Shown: positions 37,402 through 47,776 of the stretch, piece by piece
Layout: each line of letters opens with the position of its first letter
Numbering within the stretch: the first letter of the stretch is position 1
Origin: an uncultured Ulvibacter sp.
GTDB lineage: Bacteria; Bacteroidota; Bacteroidia; Flavobacteriales; Flavobacteriaceae
Direction: 5' to 3'
Length of the DNA stretch: 64,000 nt
Assembly (NCBI GenBank): GCA_938083445.1
Contig: CALKCP010000019.1
Span: 101,148-165,147 of the forward strand
Translations under genes and position numbers: made by a program
The notes under the pieces: model-generated
The model's database searches: none
What the model was told of the DNA's origin: nothing
What the model saw: only the letters and a program-made list of their open reading frames with translations

Positions 37402-40020
37402 CTATTTTTTTAATTTTTCAGACGCATTGCGCTGTAGCATTCGCTTTATCTCGTTTAGCTTCATGAGTGCTTCAACAGGTGTAAGGGTGTCAATATCAGT
37501 GTCTAAAATTTCGTCACGCAGCTCGATAAGCAAAGGATCGTCTAACTTAAAAAAACTCAATTGCATTTCATCTTTGGCTATCGACTTCATATCGTCTGTT
37601 AGCTCCTCAGAAGAATGGGATTTTTCAAGGCGTTTTAAAATTTTATTTGCGCGGTTTAACACGGCTTGAGGCATTCCTGCCATTTTTGCTACATGAATTC
37701 CGAAGCTGTGATGTGAACCTCCCGGAACAAGCTTCCGAAGAAAAAGCACATCATTTTTTAATTCTTTTACGGAGACATTGTAGTTCTTTATGCGCTCAAA
37801 AGTCTCGGTCATTTCATTGATTTCGTGATAATGAGTCGCGAATAAGGTCTTCGCTCTTGAAGGATGCTCATGCAAATATTCACTTATGGCCCAAGCGATA
37901 GAAATTCCATCATAGGTGCTGGTACCACGTCCTATCTCATCAAGCAATACAAGACTTCGTTCAGAAATATTATTTAAAATACTGGCTGTTTCGTTCATCT
38001 CAACCATAAACGTAGATTCTCCCATCGAGATATTATCGCTCGCACCAACACGAGTAAAAATTTTATCCACGCATCCCATTCGAACCTTCTTAGCTGGAAC
38101 AAAACTTCCCATCTGAGCCATCAAAACAATAAGGGCCGTTTGCCTTAAAATCGCCGACTTACCGCTCATATTTGGGCCAGTAATCATTATTAATTGCTGA
38201 TTCTCTCGATCTAAGAACACATCATTGGCAATATACGGACTGTCTGGTGGTAGTTGCTTTTCAATAACTGGATGACGCCCTTCTTTAATATCCAAATCGA
38301 AAGTCTCATCGAACTCGGGGCGAACATAATTGGCTTCATTGGCCTGTTGCGCAAAAGAACAGAGGCAATCTATTTCGGCAATGAGCGCAGCATTTTGTTG
38401 AACAGGTCCAATAAACTGAATAATCCATTCAATTAATTTGGCATATATTTCCTGCTCGAGAACGCTTATTTTTTCTTCGGCTCCAAGAATTTTCGACTCA
38501 TATTCTTTTAACTCCTCAGTGATATATCGCTCGGCATTTACCAAGGTTTGTTTTCGCACCCATTCTTCTGGAACTTTGTCTTTATGGGTGTTTCGAACCT
38601 CTATATAATATCCGAATACATTATTTGATGCGATCTTTAAAGAGCTTATTCCGGTTCGCTCGGCCTCTCGTTTTACAATTTTATCTAAGTAGTCTTTTCC
38701 GCCACTAGAAATGCTTCTCAATGCATCGAGGCCTTCATCAAATCCTTCAGCAACCGCACCCCCTTTCAATATATTTACAGGCGCTTCTTCGTTTAGAGTT
38801 TCCTTAATTTTAGTTCGCAACAACTCACATTCCTGAAGCTGTTCTCCAATAATTTTGACAGACTTATTTTCAGCAAGCTGTGCCTGCGCTTTTACAGGAA
38901 TGATCGCTTCAAGAGAATTCTTGAGTTGCACGACCTCCCTCGGATTAATTTTCCCTGTAGCTACTTTAGAAATGAGCCGTTCCAGATCACCAATTCGTTT
39001 TATATGTTGCTGAATTTTATCCTGAACAGCTTTGTTTCCAATAAGGTAGGTCACCACTTCATGCCGTCTAGTAATCTTTTCAATATTCTTTAGCGGAAGC
39101 GCCATCCATCGCTTTAAAAGGCGGCCTCCCATGGGAGATATTGTTTTATCAATAACATCTAATAAAGTCACCGCATTTTCTTGACTGGAATGGTATAACT
39201 CTAAGTTTCGGATAGTAAATCGATCCATCCAAACATATTCGTCTTCGGCGATGCGTGTTAGGTTTGTAATATGCTGTAATTTATTATGCCGGGTCTCTCC
39301 TAAATAATGCAATACAGCACCTGAAGCAATAATACCTTCCTCCAAATGTGCTATTCCGAACCCTTTTAAATTTTTGACATCGAAGTGTTTTTGCACGGTC
39401 TCATTGGCATAATCTTTCTGAAACACCCAATCTTCAAGATGAAAAACGTGAAAATTATCACCAAATGTTTCAGAAAAGAGCTTTCGTTTTTGTTTGCTGA
39501 AAAGCACCTCCGAAGGCTTAAAGTTTTGCAGTAATTTATCAATATATTCGGCCGAACCTTGTGCGGTGAGATACTCTCCCGTCGAAACATCTAAAAACGA
39601 AACGCCAACCGAGCCTTTACTTCCGAAGTGAATAGCTGCTAGAAAGTTATTTGATTTTGATTTTAAAATGTCATCGTTTAAAGCAACTCCTGGGGTTATC
39701 AATTCTGTCACCCCCCTTTTAACGATTTTCTTGGTCTGCTTTGGATCTTCCAACTGATCACAAATTGCTACCCTGCAGCCAGCCATCACTAGTTTTGGTA
39801 AATAGGTGTTCAATGAATGGTGCGGAAATCCAGCCAACTCGACGTGATCTCCACCGTTATTTCTAGCAGTAAGTGTAATATTTAAAATACCGGCAGCACG
39901 AATGGCATCTTGGCCAAATGTTTCATAAAAATCACCTACGCGAAACAGCAATAAGGCATCAGGGTATTTTGCCTTGATTGTATTGTATTGTTTCATTAAA
40001 GGGGTCTCCTTTGTGGCCAT
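37402..40020 (-). CDS. mutS: DNA mismatch repair protein MutS
   Basis: Recognises mismatches and starts methyl-independent mismatch repair with MutL. The 872-residue length is standard. The N terminus has [14 protein letters not shown], with the Phe-x-Glu mismatch-reading motif. The C-terminal ATPase has Walker A GPNMSGKS at about 614-621, [18 protein letters not shown] and Walker [16 protein letters not shown], then FATHYHE. All catalytic motifs are intact. It is transcribed towards the tRNA pair and starts the core-gene half of the window. The ATG at 40020 matches the family N terminus. Confidence 0.98.
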   Translation of the reverse strand: MATKETPLMKQYNTIKAKYPDALLLFRVGDFYETFGQDAIRAAGILNITLTARNNGGDHVELAGFPHHSLNTYLPKLVMAGCRVAICDQLEDPKQTKKIVKRGVTELITPGVALNDDILKSKSNNFLAAIHFGSKGSVGVSFLDVSTGEYLTAQGSAEYIDKLLQNFKPSEVLFSKQKRKLFSETFGDNFHVFHLEDWVFQKDYANETVQKHFDVKNLKGFGIAHLEEGIIASGAVLHYLGETRHNKLQHITNLTRIAEDEYVWMDRFTIRNLELYHSSQENAVTLLDVIDKTISPMGGRLLKRWMALPLKNIEKITRRHEVVTYLIGNKAVQDKIQQHIKRIGDLERLISKVATGKINPREVVQLKNSLEAIIPVKAQAQLAENKSVKIIGEQLQECELLRTKIKETLNEEAPVNILKGGAVAEGFDEGLDALRSISSGGKDYLDKIVKREAERTGISSLKIASNNVFGYYIEVRNTHKDKVPEEWVRKQTLVNAERYITEELKEYESKILGAEEKISVLEQEIYAKLIEWIIQFIGPVQQNAALIAEIDCLCSFAQQANEANYVRPEFDETFDLDIKEGRHPVIEKQLPPDSPYIANDVFLDRENQQLIMITGPNMSGKSAILRQTALIVLMAQMGSFVPAKKVRMGCVDKIFTRVGASDNISMGESTFMVEMNETASILNNISERSLVLLDEIGRGTSTYDGISIAWAISEYLHEHPSRAKTLFATHYHEINEMTETFERIKNYNVSVKELKNDVLFLRKLVPGGSHHSFGIHVAKMAGMPQAVLNRANKILKRLEKSHSSEELTDDMKSIAKDEMQLSFFKLDDPLLIELRDEILDTDIDTLTPVEALMKLNEIKRMLQRNASEKLKK

Positions 40021-40249
40021 AATTGTCGTATCAAAATCGGAAAAGCTAAGGTAGTTATTATTCCAGTTTCAATATAATGGAGAACCCCATAGTTTTTGAA
40101 AGTTTTTCACAAATTAAAGCCGCAAGCTTGATTTATATCAATGGGAATAACCAAGCAGTACTCTTTTAGTTTATGGGCACAGGAAAGGAGGCTATACGAA
40201 GTCCACTTCTCTCTTTTACTCATTTTCAAAACCTCTACAGACCATATTT

Positions 40250-40810
40250 ATGTCAGAAAAGTTTACTTTTATCCCAATGAAACACCGCAAACTAAAAAAC
40301 AGCGAACTAACTCGTAAAACAACGGCTCAATTTATCGCTTCAGAGAAAACACCACTCATTGTAATTCTTGATAATATTAGAAGCCTAAACAATATTGGTT
40401 CAGTTTTTAGAACGGCAGATGCATTTCTGGTTAAAAAGATATATCTCTGTGGAATCACGGCAATCCCACCGCATAAAGACATTCATAAAACAGCACTCGG
40501 AGCCACTGATAATGTGGCCTGGGAATATGCAGAAAACACCATTGACATCATCAAAAAACTAAAGGAAGATGGTGTCTTTATTGCCTCTATCGAACAGGCA
40601 GAACATTCAGTTGCGCTTGACGACTTTAGCCTTCAGAAAGAAACAACCTATGCTGTAATTTTTGGCAATGAGGTGAAGGGTGTTTCTCAAGAAGTAGTTT
40701 CAGAGAGTGACCTCGTAATTGAAATTCCGCAACATGGGACGAAGCATTCCCTAAACATCTCTGTAAGTGCCGGAATTGTGCTTTGGGATATGTACTGTAA
40801 ACTATCTTAG
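40250..40810 (+). CDS. SpoU/TrmH-family RNA 2'-O-methyltransferase
   Basis: A 186-residue SPOUT methyltransferase that transfers a methyl group from SAM to a ribose 2'-OH in tRNA or rRNA. Its three knot motifs are present: ILDNIRSLNNIGSVFRTADAF (motif 1), YAVIFGNEVKGVSQE (motif 2) and IEIPQHGTKHSLNISVSAGIV (motif 3). It lacks the extra N-terminal substrate-binding domain of RlmB types and is close to a minimal TrmH/TrmL size. The RNA target cannot be decided from sequence. It is divergent from mutS and convergent with folK-dNK. Confidence 0.9.
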   Translation: MSEKFTFIPMKHRKLKNSELTRKTTAQFIASEKTPLIVILDNIRSLNNIGSVFRTADAFLVKKIYLCGITAIPPHKDIHKTALGATDNVAWEYAENTIDIIKKLKEDGVFIASIEQAEHSVALDDFSLQKETTYAVIFGNEVKGVSQEVVSESDLVIEIPQHGTKHSLNISVSAGIVLWDMYCKLS

Positions 40811-40820
40811 ATTTTTCAAT

Positions 40821-41948
40821 TTAACTTAATATCTCATTGAGAATATATAAGTAGTCTTTTCTATTCTTTACAAAGTCTCGATCGGAAATATCAATTATTT
40901 TAATCTTGTCTGCGTATTGAGATTTAATAAACTCTAAATAACCATCATTAATTTTTTGAAGATAAGACGCTTCAATAGTTTGTTCGTATTTCCTTCCCCG
41001 TTTTTTAATATTTTCTAGTAATCGTTCCGTATTTTGATATAAATAAACATACATATCTGGCTTTGGTAATTCCTTATGCATTAACTGAAACAACTTTTTG
41101 TACAAGTTAAATTCTTCATCTTGAAGCGTGATTTTAGCAAAAATCATGGATTTATAAACATCATAGTCTGCTATAACACAATCTTTAAACAAATCGAATT
41201 GAGTGATGTCGTCGAGTAATTGTTGGTAGCGATCTGCTAAAAAAGACATCTCCAGGGGAAACGCATAGCGTTGTGGGTTGTCATAAAACTTTGGTAAAAA
41301 CGGATTGTCCTTAAATCGCTCCAAAATACGCTTCGCATTAAATTCCTGTCCCAGCTGTGTTACAAGACTGGTTTTGCCAGCTCCAATATTTCCCTCTATC
41401 GCGATATAATTAAACCTTGACAAGTCATAATCCTTACTCGGATTGCGAAGCCATTTTGACTGCTTCTCAATCAGACTGCTGTCTGAAGTTTCCGCCAATA
41501 ATTTGGCAACATCTTTAAAGAGCACAGGATGCATAACACCAGAATTTAACTCAACTAGTGGCTGTAAGACAAATTTCCTGTTTTGAATTTCAGGATGTGG
41601 GATTGTTAATTTAACCGTGTTTTTTACCAAATCTCCAATAAACAAGATATCAAGATCAATGGTTCTAGAAACATACCCGCCTGTTTCACTTCGCACTCTG
41701 CCTAAATCATTTTCAATTTGAAGCAACGTTTCCAAAACTTTTCCAGGCGACATAGCACTGCGAACCAAGAGCACACAATTGAGAAAATCATCGCCATCGA
41801 AACCAATAGCAGGGGTTTTATACACAGAAGATATTTTCACAATACTCCCAATTTGATCAAATATCGAATTGGCAGCCAGTTGCAAAAATTGAAATTTATT
41901 GCCTTGGTTACTTCCTAAAGAAAGAGATATGTCTTGTAATGGCTTAAT
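40821..41948 (-). CDS. folK: FolK (HPPK)-deoxynucleoside kinase fusion
   Basis: Two enzymes in one chain. The N-terminal part is 6-hydroxymethyl-7,8-dihydropterin pyrophosphokinase of folate synthesis, with VYKTPAIGF, FLNCVLLV, LGRVRSETGGYVSRTIDLDILF and IPHPEIQNRKFVLQPL. The C-terminal part, from about residue 215, is a deoxynucleoside kinase with P-loop EGNIGAGKTSL and ERFKDNPFLPKFY, probably deoxyguanosine or deoxyadenosine salvage. The first standard start is TTG at 41885. However, the conserved HPPK N terminus LSLGSNQGNKFQF lies upstream in the same frame, which is open back to 41957 and has no ATG, GTG or TTG. ATT at 41948 is chosen provisionally; a non-standard start or a sequence error nearby is possible. 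Confidence 0.82.
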   Translation of the reverse strand: MKPLQDISLSLGSNQGNKFQFLQLAANSIFDQIGSIVKISSVYKTPAIGFDGDDFLNCVLLVRSAMSPGKVLETLLQIENDLGRVRSETGGYVSRTIDLDILFIGDLVKNTVKLTIPHPEIQNRKFVLQPLVELNSGVMHPVLFKDVAKLLAETSDSSLIEKQSKWLRNPSKDYDLSRFNYIAIEGNIGAGKTSLVTQLGQEFNAKRILERFKDNPFLPKFYDNPQRYAFPLEMSFLADRYQQLLDDITQFDLFKDCVIADYDVYKSMIFAKITLQDEEFNLYKKLFQLMHKELPKPDMYVYLYQNTERLLENIKKRGRKYEQTIEASYLQKINDGYLEFIKSQYADKIKIIDISDRDFVKNRKDYLYILNEILS

Positions 41949-41991
41949 AAAATTGATTTAAAAAAAGTTACTGTCTTATGACCCCCCTATC

Positions 41992-42798
41992 ATGTGGCAA
42001 AAAATCGAAGTCTCCGAATTTAGGACGAAATTAAGGAAAAGAAAAATACTTCCAATTATCTTTACGGTTCAAAAAAAGCAAGTGACAGTACTTTCAATAC
42101 AAGACAAACTCGTAGCGCAGCGAACCTACCTTATCTTAGGTGCACTTTTTATTGCTTCTTTGGTCGTTTCCAACTTAATTTTTCAAAAATTCTTCTATTG
42201 GGACTTTTTTGGAATATATACCTTCGAAATTTCAGTAGGTATTCTTCCCTACCCCATCACATTTCTAATAACCGACATTATTAGTGAAGTATACGGTAAG
42301 AAAAAAGCCAATGAAGTTGTTACTGCTGGTATATTCGCCTCATTTTTCTCATTACTCATTGTTGTTGTTTCAGATGCCGTTCCAGCAACCAACTGGAGCC
42401 CAGTTGGAGACACGCTGTTCTCAAAAGTGTTTGGTGCAACTGCTATTGCAGTGCTAGCATCCATGATGGCTTATTTAGTTGCCCAATATATTGATATCCA
42501 AATATTTCATTTCTGGAAACGACTTACAAGGGGCAAACATCTATGGCTTCGAAACAACTTTTCTACCTTCTTTTCTCAATTTGTTGACACCTTCACTGTT
42601 TTACTATTGCTTTGTAGTTTCGGCAAAATTAGCTGGTCCTTATTTGGGGGATTACTTCTTAGCGGTTTTCTTTTTAAAGTAATCGTAGCAGCTTTGGACA
42701 CACCCCTTTTGTATGCTGCGGTTTTTGCTTTTAGAAAAAGATTTGGGTTAAAAATGGGAGAAGAAATTAATTATTCGGCATCCAATGGGCAGGAATGA
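41992..42798 (+). CDS. Queuosine precursor transporter (YhhQ/VUT family)
   Basis: Predicted inner-membrane importer of queuosine precursors (preQ0, preQ1 or queuine) for tRNA modification. From the ATG at 41992 it has 268 residues; starting at GTG 42082 gives 238, closer to the family size, and the first 30 residues do not resemble the family. Family features are LVVSNLIFQKFFYWDFF, YPITFLITDIISEVYGKKKAN and RNNFSTFFSQFVDTF, with about six hydrophobic segments. The intergenic space to the divergent folK is short. Function is by family knowledge. Confidence 0.87.
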   Translation: MWQKIEVSEFRTKLRKRKILPIIFTVQKKQVTVLSIQDKLVAQRTYLILGALFIASLVVSNLIFQKFFYWDFFGIYTFEISVGILPYPITFLITDIISEVYGKKKANEVVTAGIFASFFSLLIVVVSDAVPATNWSPVGDTLFSKVFGATAIAVLASMMAYLVAQYIDIQIFHFWKRLTRGKHLWLRNNFSTFFSQFVDTFTVLLLLCSFGKISWSLFGGLLLSGFLFKVIVAALDTPLLYAAVFAFRKRFGLKMGEEINYSASNGQE

Positions 42799-42845
42799 GT
42801 TCCTCAATAATGCTCCCTTTTTAACAAAGAAGCTAAAATCTCTAT

Positions 42846-43640
42846 TTAACTAATTGAAATAGCGACAACATAGCCTTCATTGCTCCTAACATTAAACACC
42901 GTATTGTCTTCAAATATAAGGTATTGCCCTTTGATGCCTTTCAGAACACCTTCATAAGAAGGAGTTTTGGAAAGGTTCAAACTTATTGGTTTTTCTGGAT
43001 ATCGCAGCACAGGAAACTCTAAGCTCGTTTCCGTTTTATTTTCTAAAAAATAAGCCATGGCTTCATCTGGAATGTGCTTTCTGAGCTTATCTCTCCATTC
43101 GATGAGATTTTCATCTTTAATTTCATTTTTTAGCATCGTACGCCAATTGGTTTTATCACCAATGTATTCCTTTAAAGCCACCTCGGTGATTCCTGCCAAA
43201 TATCTATTTGGAACCTCTACGATTTCAATGGCCTCATGAGCACCTTGGTCAATCCAACGCGTTGGAACTTGTGTTTTCTTGGTCACACCAACCTTTACAT
43301 TGCTGCTGTTTGCCAAATAAACAATGTGCGGTTGCAGTTGGACTCGTTTCTCATATTCTAAATCCCGATCCTCTTTATCCAAATGTGCTTTGCTCAATTC
43401 GGGACGCATAATCCAATCTGCTGCTTGCGGAATCTCATAAAAACAATCATAACAATATCCTTGTCGGTATATTTTTTTATCCGAACTGCAATTAAGACAC
43501 TGAAACTTAACGAATGAAATGGCTACTTTTTTATCTATCAATTGATTGACATTTAAAAAATCATTTTCGAAAACTAGATAATATTGTATTGGCGAACCGT
43601 TTTCGGTCTGCATTTTAGTTAAGACACCTTGGTAATTCAT
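42846..43640 (-). CDS. DUF2797 protein with zinc-ribbon-like Cys cluster
   Basis: A 264-residue conserved protein of unknown function. CLNCSSDKKIYRQGYCYDC near residues 48-66 forms a CxxC-x11-CxxC cluster that probably binds zinc. The central GVTKKTQVPTRWIDQGA block and following helices are the recognisable DUF2797 core, for which a link to the GIY-YIG-like fold has been proposed as I recall. No signal peptide or membrane segment is seen, so it is cytoplasmic. Neighbours (a transporter gene convergent on one side, a divergent GH3-like gene on the other) give no functional hint. Confidence 0.8.
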   Translation of the reverse strand: MNYQGVLTKMQTENGSPIQYYLVFENDFLNVNQLIDKKVAISFVKFQCLNCSSDKKIYRQGYCYDCFYEIPQAADWIMRPELSKAHLDKEDRDLEYEKRVQLQPHIVYLANSSNVKVGVTKKTQVPTRWIDQGAHEAIEIVEVPNRYLAGITEVALKEYIGDKTNWRTMLKNEIKDENLIEWRDKLRKHIPDEAMAYFLENKTETSLEFPVLRYPEKPISLNLSKTPSYEGVLKGIKGQYLIFEDNTVFNVRSNEGYVVAISIS

Positions 43641-43774
43641 AAGTCAATACTGATTAATTAAACAGGACATATGCTGTTCGCTATTTGTCATCCTCCTCTA
43701 GGTTTAAATATTTTTACATGCTCGATTCATAAAAAGAAAATCGCTATTTTTATACCTTAAAGATAGTTCAAAAT

Positions 43775-45289
43775 ATGCCATTTCCAATTGTAAATTCTAT
43801 TGTATCGTGGTTTTTAAAAAAACGGTTTCATCAAATTGAACTATTTGAGAAATACCCAATAGAGGTTCAAGAAGAGCTATTACAGGGCTTAATTGCTAAG
43901 GCAAAGCATACTGAAATTGGTAAAAAATATGATTTTGAAAGTATTTTTTCGTACCGAGAATTTGCAAATAGAATCCCCGTAACAACTTATGAAGATAATG
44001 AAGCGCAAATTGAGCGCACGCGAAGGGGAGAAACAAATATCTTTTGGCCTACACCAATAAAATGGTTTGCTAAATCTAGCGGAACGACCAACTCAAAAAG
44101 TAAATTTATACCTGTAAGTATGGATTCTTTGGAAGACTGTCACTATGCAGCGAGTAAAGATTTACTCTGCATGTACCTCAATAACAATCCTGATTCTCAA
44201 TTATTCGTTGGTAAAAATCTTAAACTTGGTGGAAGTAAAGAGTTGTACAAGGAAAATGGAACCGTCTTCGGTGATCTTTCTGCCATATTGATTGATAATA
44301 TGCCGTTTTGGGCAGAATTTAGCAGCACCCCTGGAAGCGAGGTTTCTTTAATGGCAGATTGGGAGGTAAAGATGCAGGCCATCGTAAATGAAACCATTCA
44401 AGAAAATGTAACAAGCTTAGCCGGTGTCCCTTCGTGGATGCTCGTGTTATTGAATACTGTAGCCGAAACAACTGGCAAGTCGAACTTGCTCGAGGTATGG
44501 CCAAATCTTGAGGTGTACTTTCATGGAGGTGTAAATTTTAATCCATACATAGATCAGTATAAAAAGTTACTGCCAAAATCAAGTTTTCAATATTACGAGA
44601 GCTACAATGCCTCAGAAGGTTTTTTTGCTATTCAAGACCGAAATAATGAGCAGGATTTGCTCTTAATGCTTGACTATGGTATCTTTTATGAGTTTATTCC
44701 GATGGACGAATATGGAACTTCGGAAGAAAAGGTAATTCCGTTGAGCGACGTTGAAGTTGATATAAATTACGCCATTGTTATAACGACCAATGCGGGGCTT
44801 TGGAGATATAAAATAGGTGATACGCTTCGTTTTACCTCCATTAGCCCGCATCGAATAATGGTTACGGGGCGAACCAAACATCATATCAACGTATTTGGAG
44901 AAGAATTGATCATTGAAAATGCGGAAGCCGCGTTAAAGAAAGTTTCTCATCAAACACAAAGTGAAATTGTAGATTATACCGTGGCTCCTATATTTATGGA
45001 AGGGAAAGAAAAAGGAGCACATGAATGGATGATAGAGTTTAAAAAAAAACCAGCAGATATTACTCTATTTTCAGAACTATTAGACAAAGCTCTTCAAGAT
45101 GTTAATAGTGACTATGAGGCAAAAAGGTCTAATAACATCACCCTAAAGATGCCTATAATTCATTGCGCCCGAAAAAAGTTATTTTATGATTGGCTTAAAA
45201 TGAAAGACAAAGTAGGCGGGCAACATAAAATTCCAAGACTTTCAAATTCACGCAAGTTTTTAGAGGAATTACTTCGCCTCAATCAATAG
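43775..45289 (+). CDS. GH3 auxin-responsive-type acyl-adenylating enzyme
   Basis: A 504-residue protein of the GH3 family, whose plant members adenylate carboxylates and join them to amino acids. Motifs of the ANL superfamily are FAKSSGTTNSKSKFIPVS (P-loop), YYESYNASEGFFAIQD (the YxASEG-type motif), WRYKIGDTLRFTSISPH and the hinge-region TGRTKHHINVFGEEL. Bacteroidota carry one such core gene of unproven substrate. No signal peptide. The start ATG at 43775 fits the family N terminus. It is monocistronic by spacing. Confidence 0.88.
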   Translation: MPFPIVNSIVSWFLKKRFHQIELFEKYPIEVQEELLQGLIAKAKHTEIGKKYDFESIFSYREFANRIPVTTYEDNEAQIERTRRGETNIFWPTPIKWFAKSSGTTNSKSKFIPVSMDSLEDCHYAASKDLLCMYLNNNPDSQLFVGKNLKLGGSKELYKENGTVFGDLSAILIDNMPFWAEFSSTPGSEVSLMADWEVKMQAIVNETIQENVTSLAGVPSWMLVLLNTVAETTGKSNLLEVWPNLEVYFHGGVNFNPYIDQYKKLLPKSSFQYYESYNASEGFFAIQDRNNEQDLLLMLDYGIFYEFIPMDEYGTSEEKVIPLSDVEVDINYAIVITTNAGLWRYKIGDTLRFTSISPHRIMVTGRTKHHINVFGEELIIENAEAALKKVSHQTQSEIVDYTVAPIFMEGKEKGAHEWMIEFKKKPADITLFSELLDKALQDVNSDYEAKRSNNITLKMPIIHCARKKLFYDWLKMKDKVGGQHKIPRLSNSRKFLEELLRLNQ

Positions 45290-45482
45290 GCAAATGCGTT
45301 CATCGAGAATAGGCATGACTCATACCGCAATCAAAGTGTTGTGAAACAAGTACTTTCACCGACCTGCCAAACTTTTAACGATAGCGTGTTTCAACGAGTT
45401 TCTATACCCTTTAGCTAAAAATTTTGGTAGTCTTTTTCTTACAGCTTAAATTTGTTATGGCAAAAAAATGCCTGCTTGTATT

Positions 45483-45668
45483 ATGAAAAAGACAGTGTAC
45501 TTAGTAATTGTTATAATTTTGACTGTATCGGTTTCCTCTTGTGGATCTATCGCTAACATTCAGAAAAAAGATAATGATGTAGCTGGGTATACGCTTAAAA
45601 ATAAAAAAGAATTGATGCAGCAAAAAGTTCTAAACAAAAAAAACAGGACACTAATTGCATTACCATAA
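45483..45668 (+). CDS. Small lipoprotein of unknown function
   Basis: A 61-residue product: MKKTVYL start, hydrophobic stretch and lipobox VSSC near residue 20, then a lysine-rich hydrophilic tail. ATG at 45483 is preferred over the upstream in-frame start at 45468 because it places a charged n-region at the leader. I recognise no family. It ends just before a strong hairpin shared with clpX, which supports a real transcript. Function unknown. Confidence 0.6.
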   Translation: MKKTVYLVIVIILTVSVSSCGSIANIQKKDNDVAGYTLKNKKELMQQKVLNKKNRTLIALP

Positions 45669-45689
45669 TTACAAAAAAAGAAATCATAT

Positions 45690-45725
45690 AAAAAATCCCC
45701 GAACTGAATTGTTCGGGGATTTTTT
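45690..45725. terminator. Bidirectional terminator between small lipoprotein and clpX
   Basis: A 15-bp perfect stem (45690-45704 with 45711-45725), GC-rich near the 6-base loop and with A and T runs at its ends, lies between convergent genes and can stop transcription in both directions. Confidence 0.9.
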
Positions 45726-45748
45726 ATATCTGATATCTCGCTAACATA

Positions 45749-46981
45749 TTACGACACAGCTTTCAATTTTTTAATAGTTGACTTATTTAGCTTGTCTGCC
45801 ACATAGGCATCATCGATATGAAGCTCTTTCTGATCGGTTCCTGGCAGGTCAAACATAGCATCTGTTAAGACTGCTTCACATAGTGATCGCAATCCTCTTG
45901 CGCCAAGTTTATACTCTACAGCCTTTTCAACAATATAGTCTAGAGCCTCTTCGGTTATTATCATCTCAATATCGTCCATTTCGAACAACTTCTTATATTG
46001 CTTGATGATTGCATTTTTTGGTTCAGTTAGAATTGCTCTAAGAGCTGCTTCATCTAATGGGTTCATGTAGGCTAAAACTGGTAAACGTCCAATAATTTCA
46101 GGAATTAAGCCAAAATCTTTTAAATCCCTGGGGATAATGTATTGCAGCATATCTCCACGATCCGTTTTACCTTCCCCTTTTGAAGCGCTGAATCCAACTG
46201 CTTGCATATTCAACCTTTTAGAAATATGTCGTTCTATGCCATCAAAAGCCCCACCAGCTATAAATAGTATGTTTTCAGTATTTACTTCAATAAACTTTTG
46301 GTCCGGATGCTTTCGTCCTCCTTTTGGTGGAACATTTACGACAGTTCCTTCTAGCAACTTCAATAAAGCCTGTTGCACGCCCTCTCCACTCACATCTCTT
46401 GTTATGGAAGGGTTATCACTTTTTCTGGCAATCTTATCTATCTCGTCGATAAAAACAATACCGTTTTGAGCTTTTTCCAAATCATAATCTGCGGCCTGTA
46501 GTAGTCTTGTTAAGATACTTTCTACATCTTCTCCAACATAGCCTGCTTCTGTTAACACAGTTGCATCAACGATTGCCAATGGCACATTTAACATACGTGC
46601 TATCGTTTTTGCCACTAGAGTCTTCCCAGTACCTGTCTGTCCAACAATGATAATATTACTTTTTTGAATTTCAATATCATCATTAGTAGCCGGCTGAAGT
46701 AATCTTTTGTAGTGATTATATACAGCAACAGACATTATTTTTTTTGTCTGATTTTGACCAATAACATAATCGTCCAGAAATGCCTTGATTGATTTCGGCT
46801 TCTTTAGCATAAGCTCCTTAGACAACTCTCCACTTGAAGAGTGCAGCGCTTCTTCTATGACAATGCCATGTGCCTGTTCAATACAGCGATCACATATATG
46901 GGCGTCCAATCCCGCAATAAGCAAATTAGTTTCAGCTTTTTTTCGACCGCAAAACGAACATTCTAAATCTTCTTTCGACAT
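45749..46981 (-). CDS. clpX: ATP-dependent Clp protease ATP-binding subunit ClpX
   Basis: Unfoldase that recognises tagged proteins and feeds them to ClpP. From ATG 46981 it has 410 residues. The N-terminal zinc-binding domain has CSFCGRKK and CDRC (four Cys at about 8, 11, 30 and 33). Walker A GQTGTGKT is at about 114-121, Walker B is [10 protein letters not shown], and the sensor and pore regions [11 protein letters not shown] and [19 protein letters not shown] follow. The start at 46981 ([12 protein letters not shown]) matches the family better than the upstream ATG at 46996. It lies directly downstream of clpP on the same strand, as in most Bacteroidota. Confidence 0.97.
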   Translation of the reverse strand: MSKEDLECSFCGRKKAETNLLIAGLDAHICDRCIEQAHGIVIEEALHSSSGELSKELMLKKPKSIKAFLDDYVIGQNQTKKIMSVAVYNHYKRLLQPATNDDIEIQKSNIIIVGQTGTGKTLVAKTIARMLNVPLAIVDATVLTEAGYVGEDVESILTRLLQAADYDLEKAQNGIVFIDEIDKIARKSDNPSITRDVSGEGVQQALLKLLEGTVVNVPPKGGRKHPDQKFIEVNTENILFIAGGAFDGIERHISKRLNMQAVGFSASKGEGKTDRGDMLQYIIPRDLKDFGLIPEIIGRLPVLAYMNPLDEAALRAILTEPKNAIIKQYKKLFEMDDIEMIITEEALDYIVEKAVEYKLGARGLRSLCEAVLTDAMFDLPGTDQKELHIDDAYVADKLNKSTIKKLKAVS

Positions 46982-47020
46982 ATTTTTTTTTATCAAGATT
47001 AAACACGCAATAAAAGCCTG

Positions 47021-47695
47021 CTATCCCCTTGTTAATATTTCATCTATCATTCCATACTCCAAAGCTTTATCAGATTTCATCCAATAATCGCGATCACTAT
47101 CCTCATATACCTTATCGTACGATTGACCACTATGCTTTGCAATTATATCATATAACTCCTTCTTCAAGGTAATTATTTCCTTGGCAGTAATTTCTATATC
47201 ACTTGCCTGGCCTTGAGCTCCACCCATTGGTTGGTGAATCATAACCCGAGAATGCGTCAAACCACTGCGCTTGCCTTTTTCGCCGGCACACAACAAAACA
47301 GCTGCCATCGAAGCGGCCATTCCAGTACATATCGTAGCTACATTCGGCTTGATAAATTGCATGGTGTCGTAGATACCGAGCCCTGCATAAACACTTCCTC
47401 CGGGTGAATTAATATAAATCTGAATATCCTTGGAAGCATCTGTACTTTCTAAGAACAACAATTGAGCCTGCACGATATTTGCAACCTGATCATTAATTCC
47501 TGTCCCTAAGAAAATAATTCTATCCATCATTAGACGAGAAAACACATCAAAAATGGCGATGTTCATTTGCCTTTCTTCAATAATATTAGGAGTTAAATTA
47601 GTAGGGTACATACTACTAATAATCTGATCGTAATACATGCTGCTAACTCCTTGATCCTTAATAGCAAAATTTTTAAACTCTTTTTCGTAGTTCAT
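47021..47695 (-). CDS. clpP: ATP-dependent Clp protease proteolytic subunit ClpP
   Basis: Barrel-shaped serine peptidase partner of ClpX. The 224 residues include Ser at about 129 in TGMAASMAAVLL, His at about 154 in VMIHQPMGG and Asp at about 202 in DRDYWM, the catalytic triad. The N-terminal extension of about 25 residues before NIIEERQ is common in this phylum. It is 40 bases upstream of clpX and 81 bases downstream of tig, with a hairpin between tig and clpP that may tune expression. Confidence 0.97.
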   Translation of the reverse strand: MNYEKEFKNFAIKDQGVSSMYYDQIISSMYPTNLTPNIIEERQMNIAIFDVFSRLMMDRIIFLGTGINDQVANIVQAQLLFLESTDASKDIQIYINSPGGSVYAGLGIYDTMQFIKPNVATICTGMAASMAAVLLCAGEKGKRSGLTHSRVMIHQPMGGAQGQASDIEITAKEIITLKKELYDIIAKHSGQSYDKVYEDSDRDYWMKSDKALEYGMIDEILTRG

Positions 47696-47723
47696 ATTTT
47701 TTATTCGTTTTTTGATATAATAA

Positions 47724-47752
47724 AGGCGTTAAATTTATTAAATTCAACGCCT
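47724..47752 (-). terminator. Hairpin between tig and clpP (attenuator or weak terminator)
   Basis: 13-base arms (47724-47736 with 47740-47752) pair with one G-T position and a 3-base loop, in the 81-base gap between tig and clpP. The following U tract is broken (TTTATTATAT), so partial termination is more likely than full termination. Confidence 0.5.
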
Positions 47753-47776
47753 AAATATAACTATTTTATTGTTGAA

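Noticed and set aside
46137..46469. 110-codon plus-strand frame antisense to clpX
   Set aside because: Shadow of the clpX reading frame with no start context or recognisable product.
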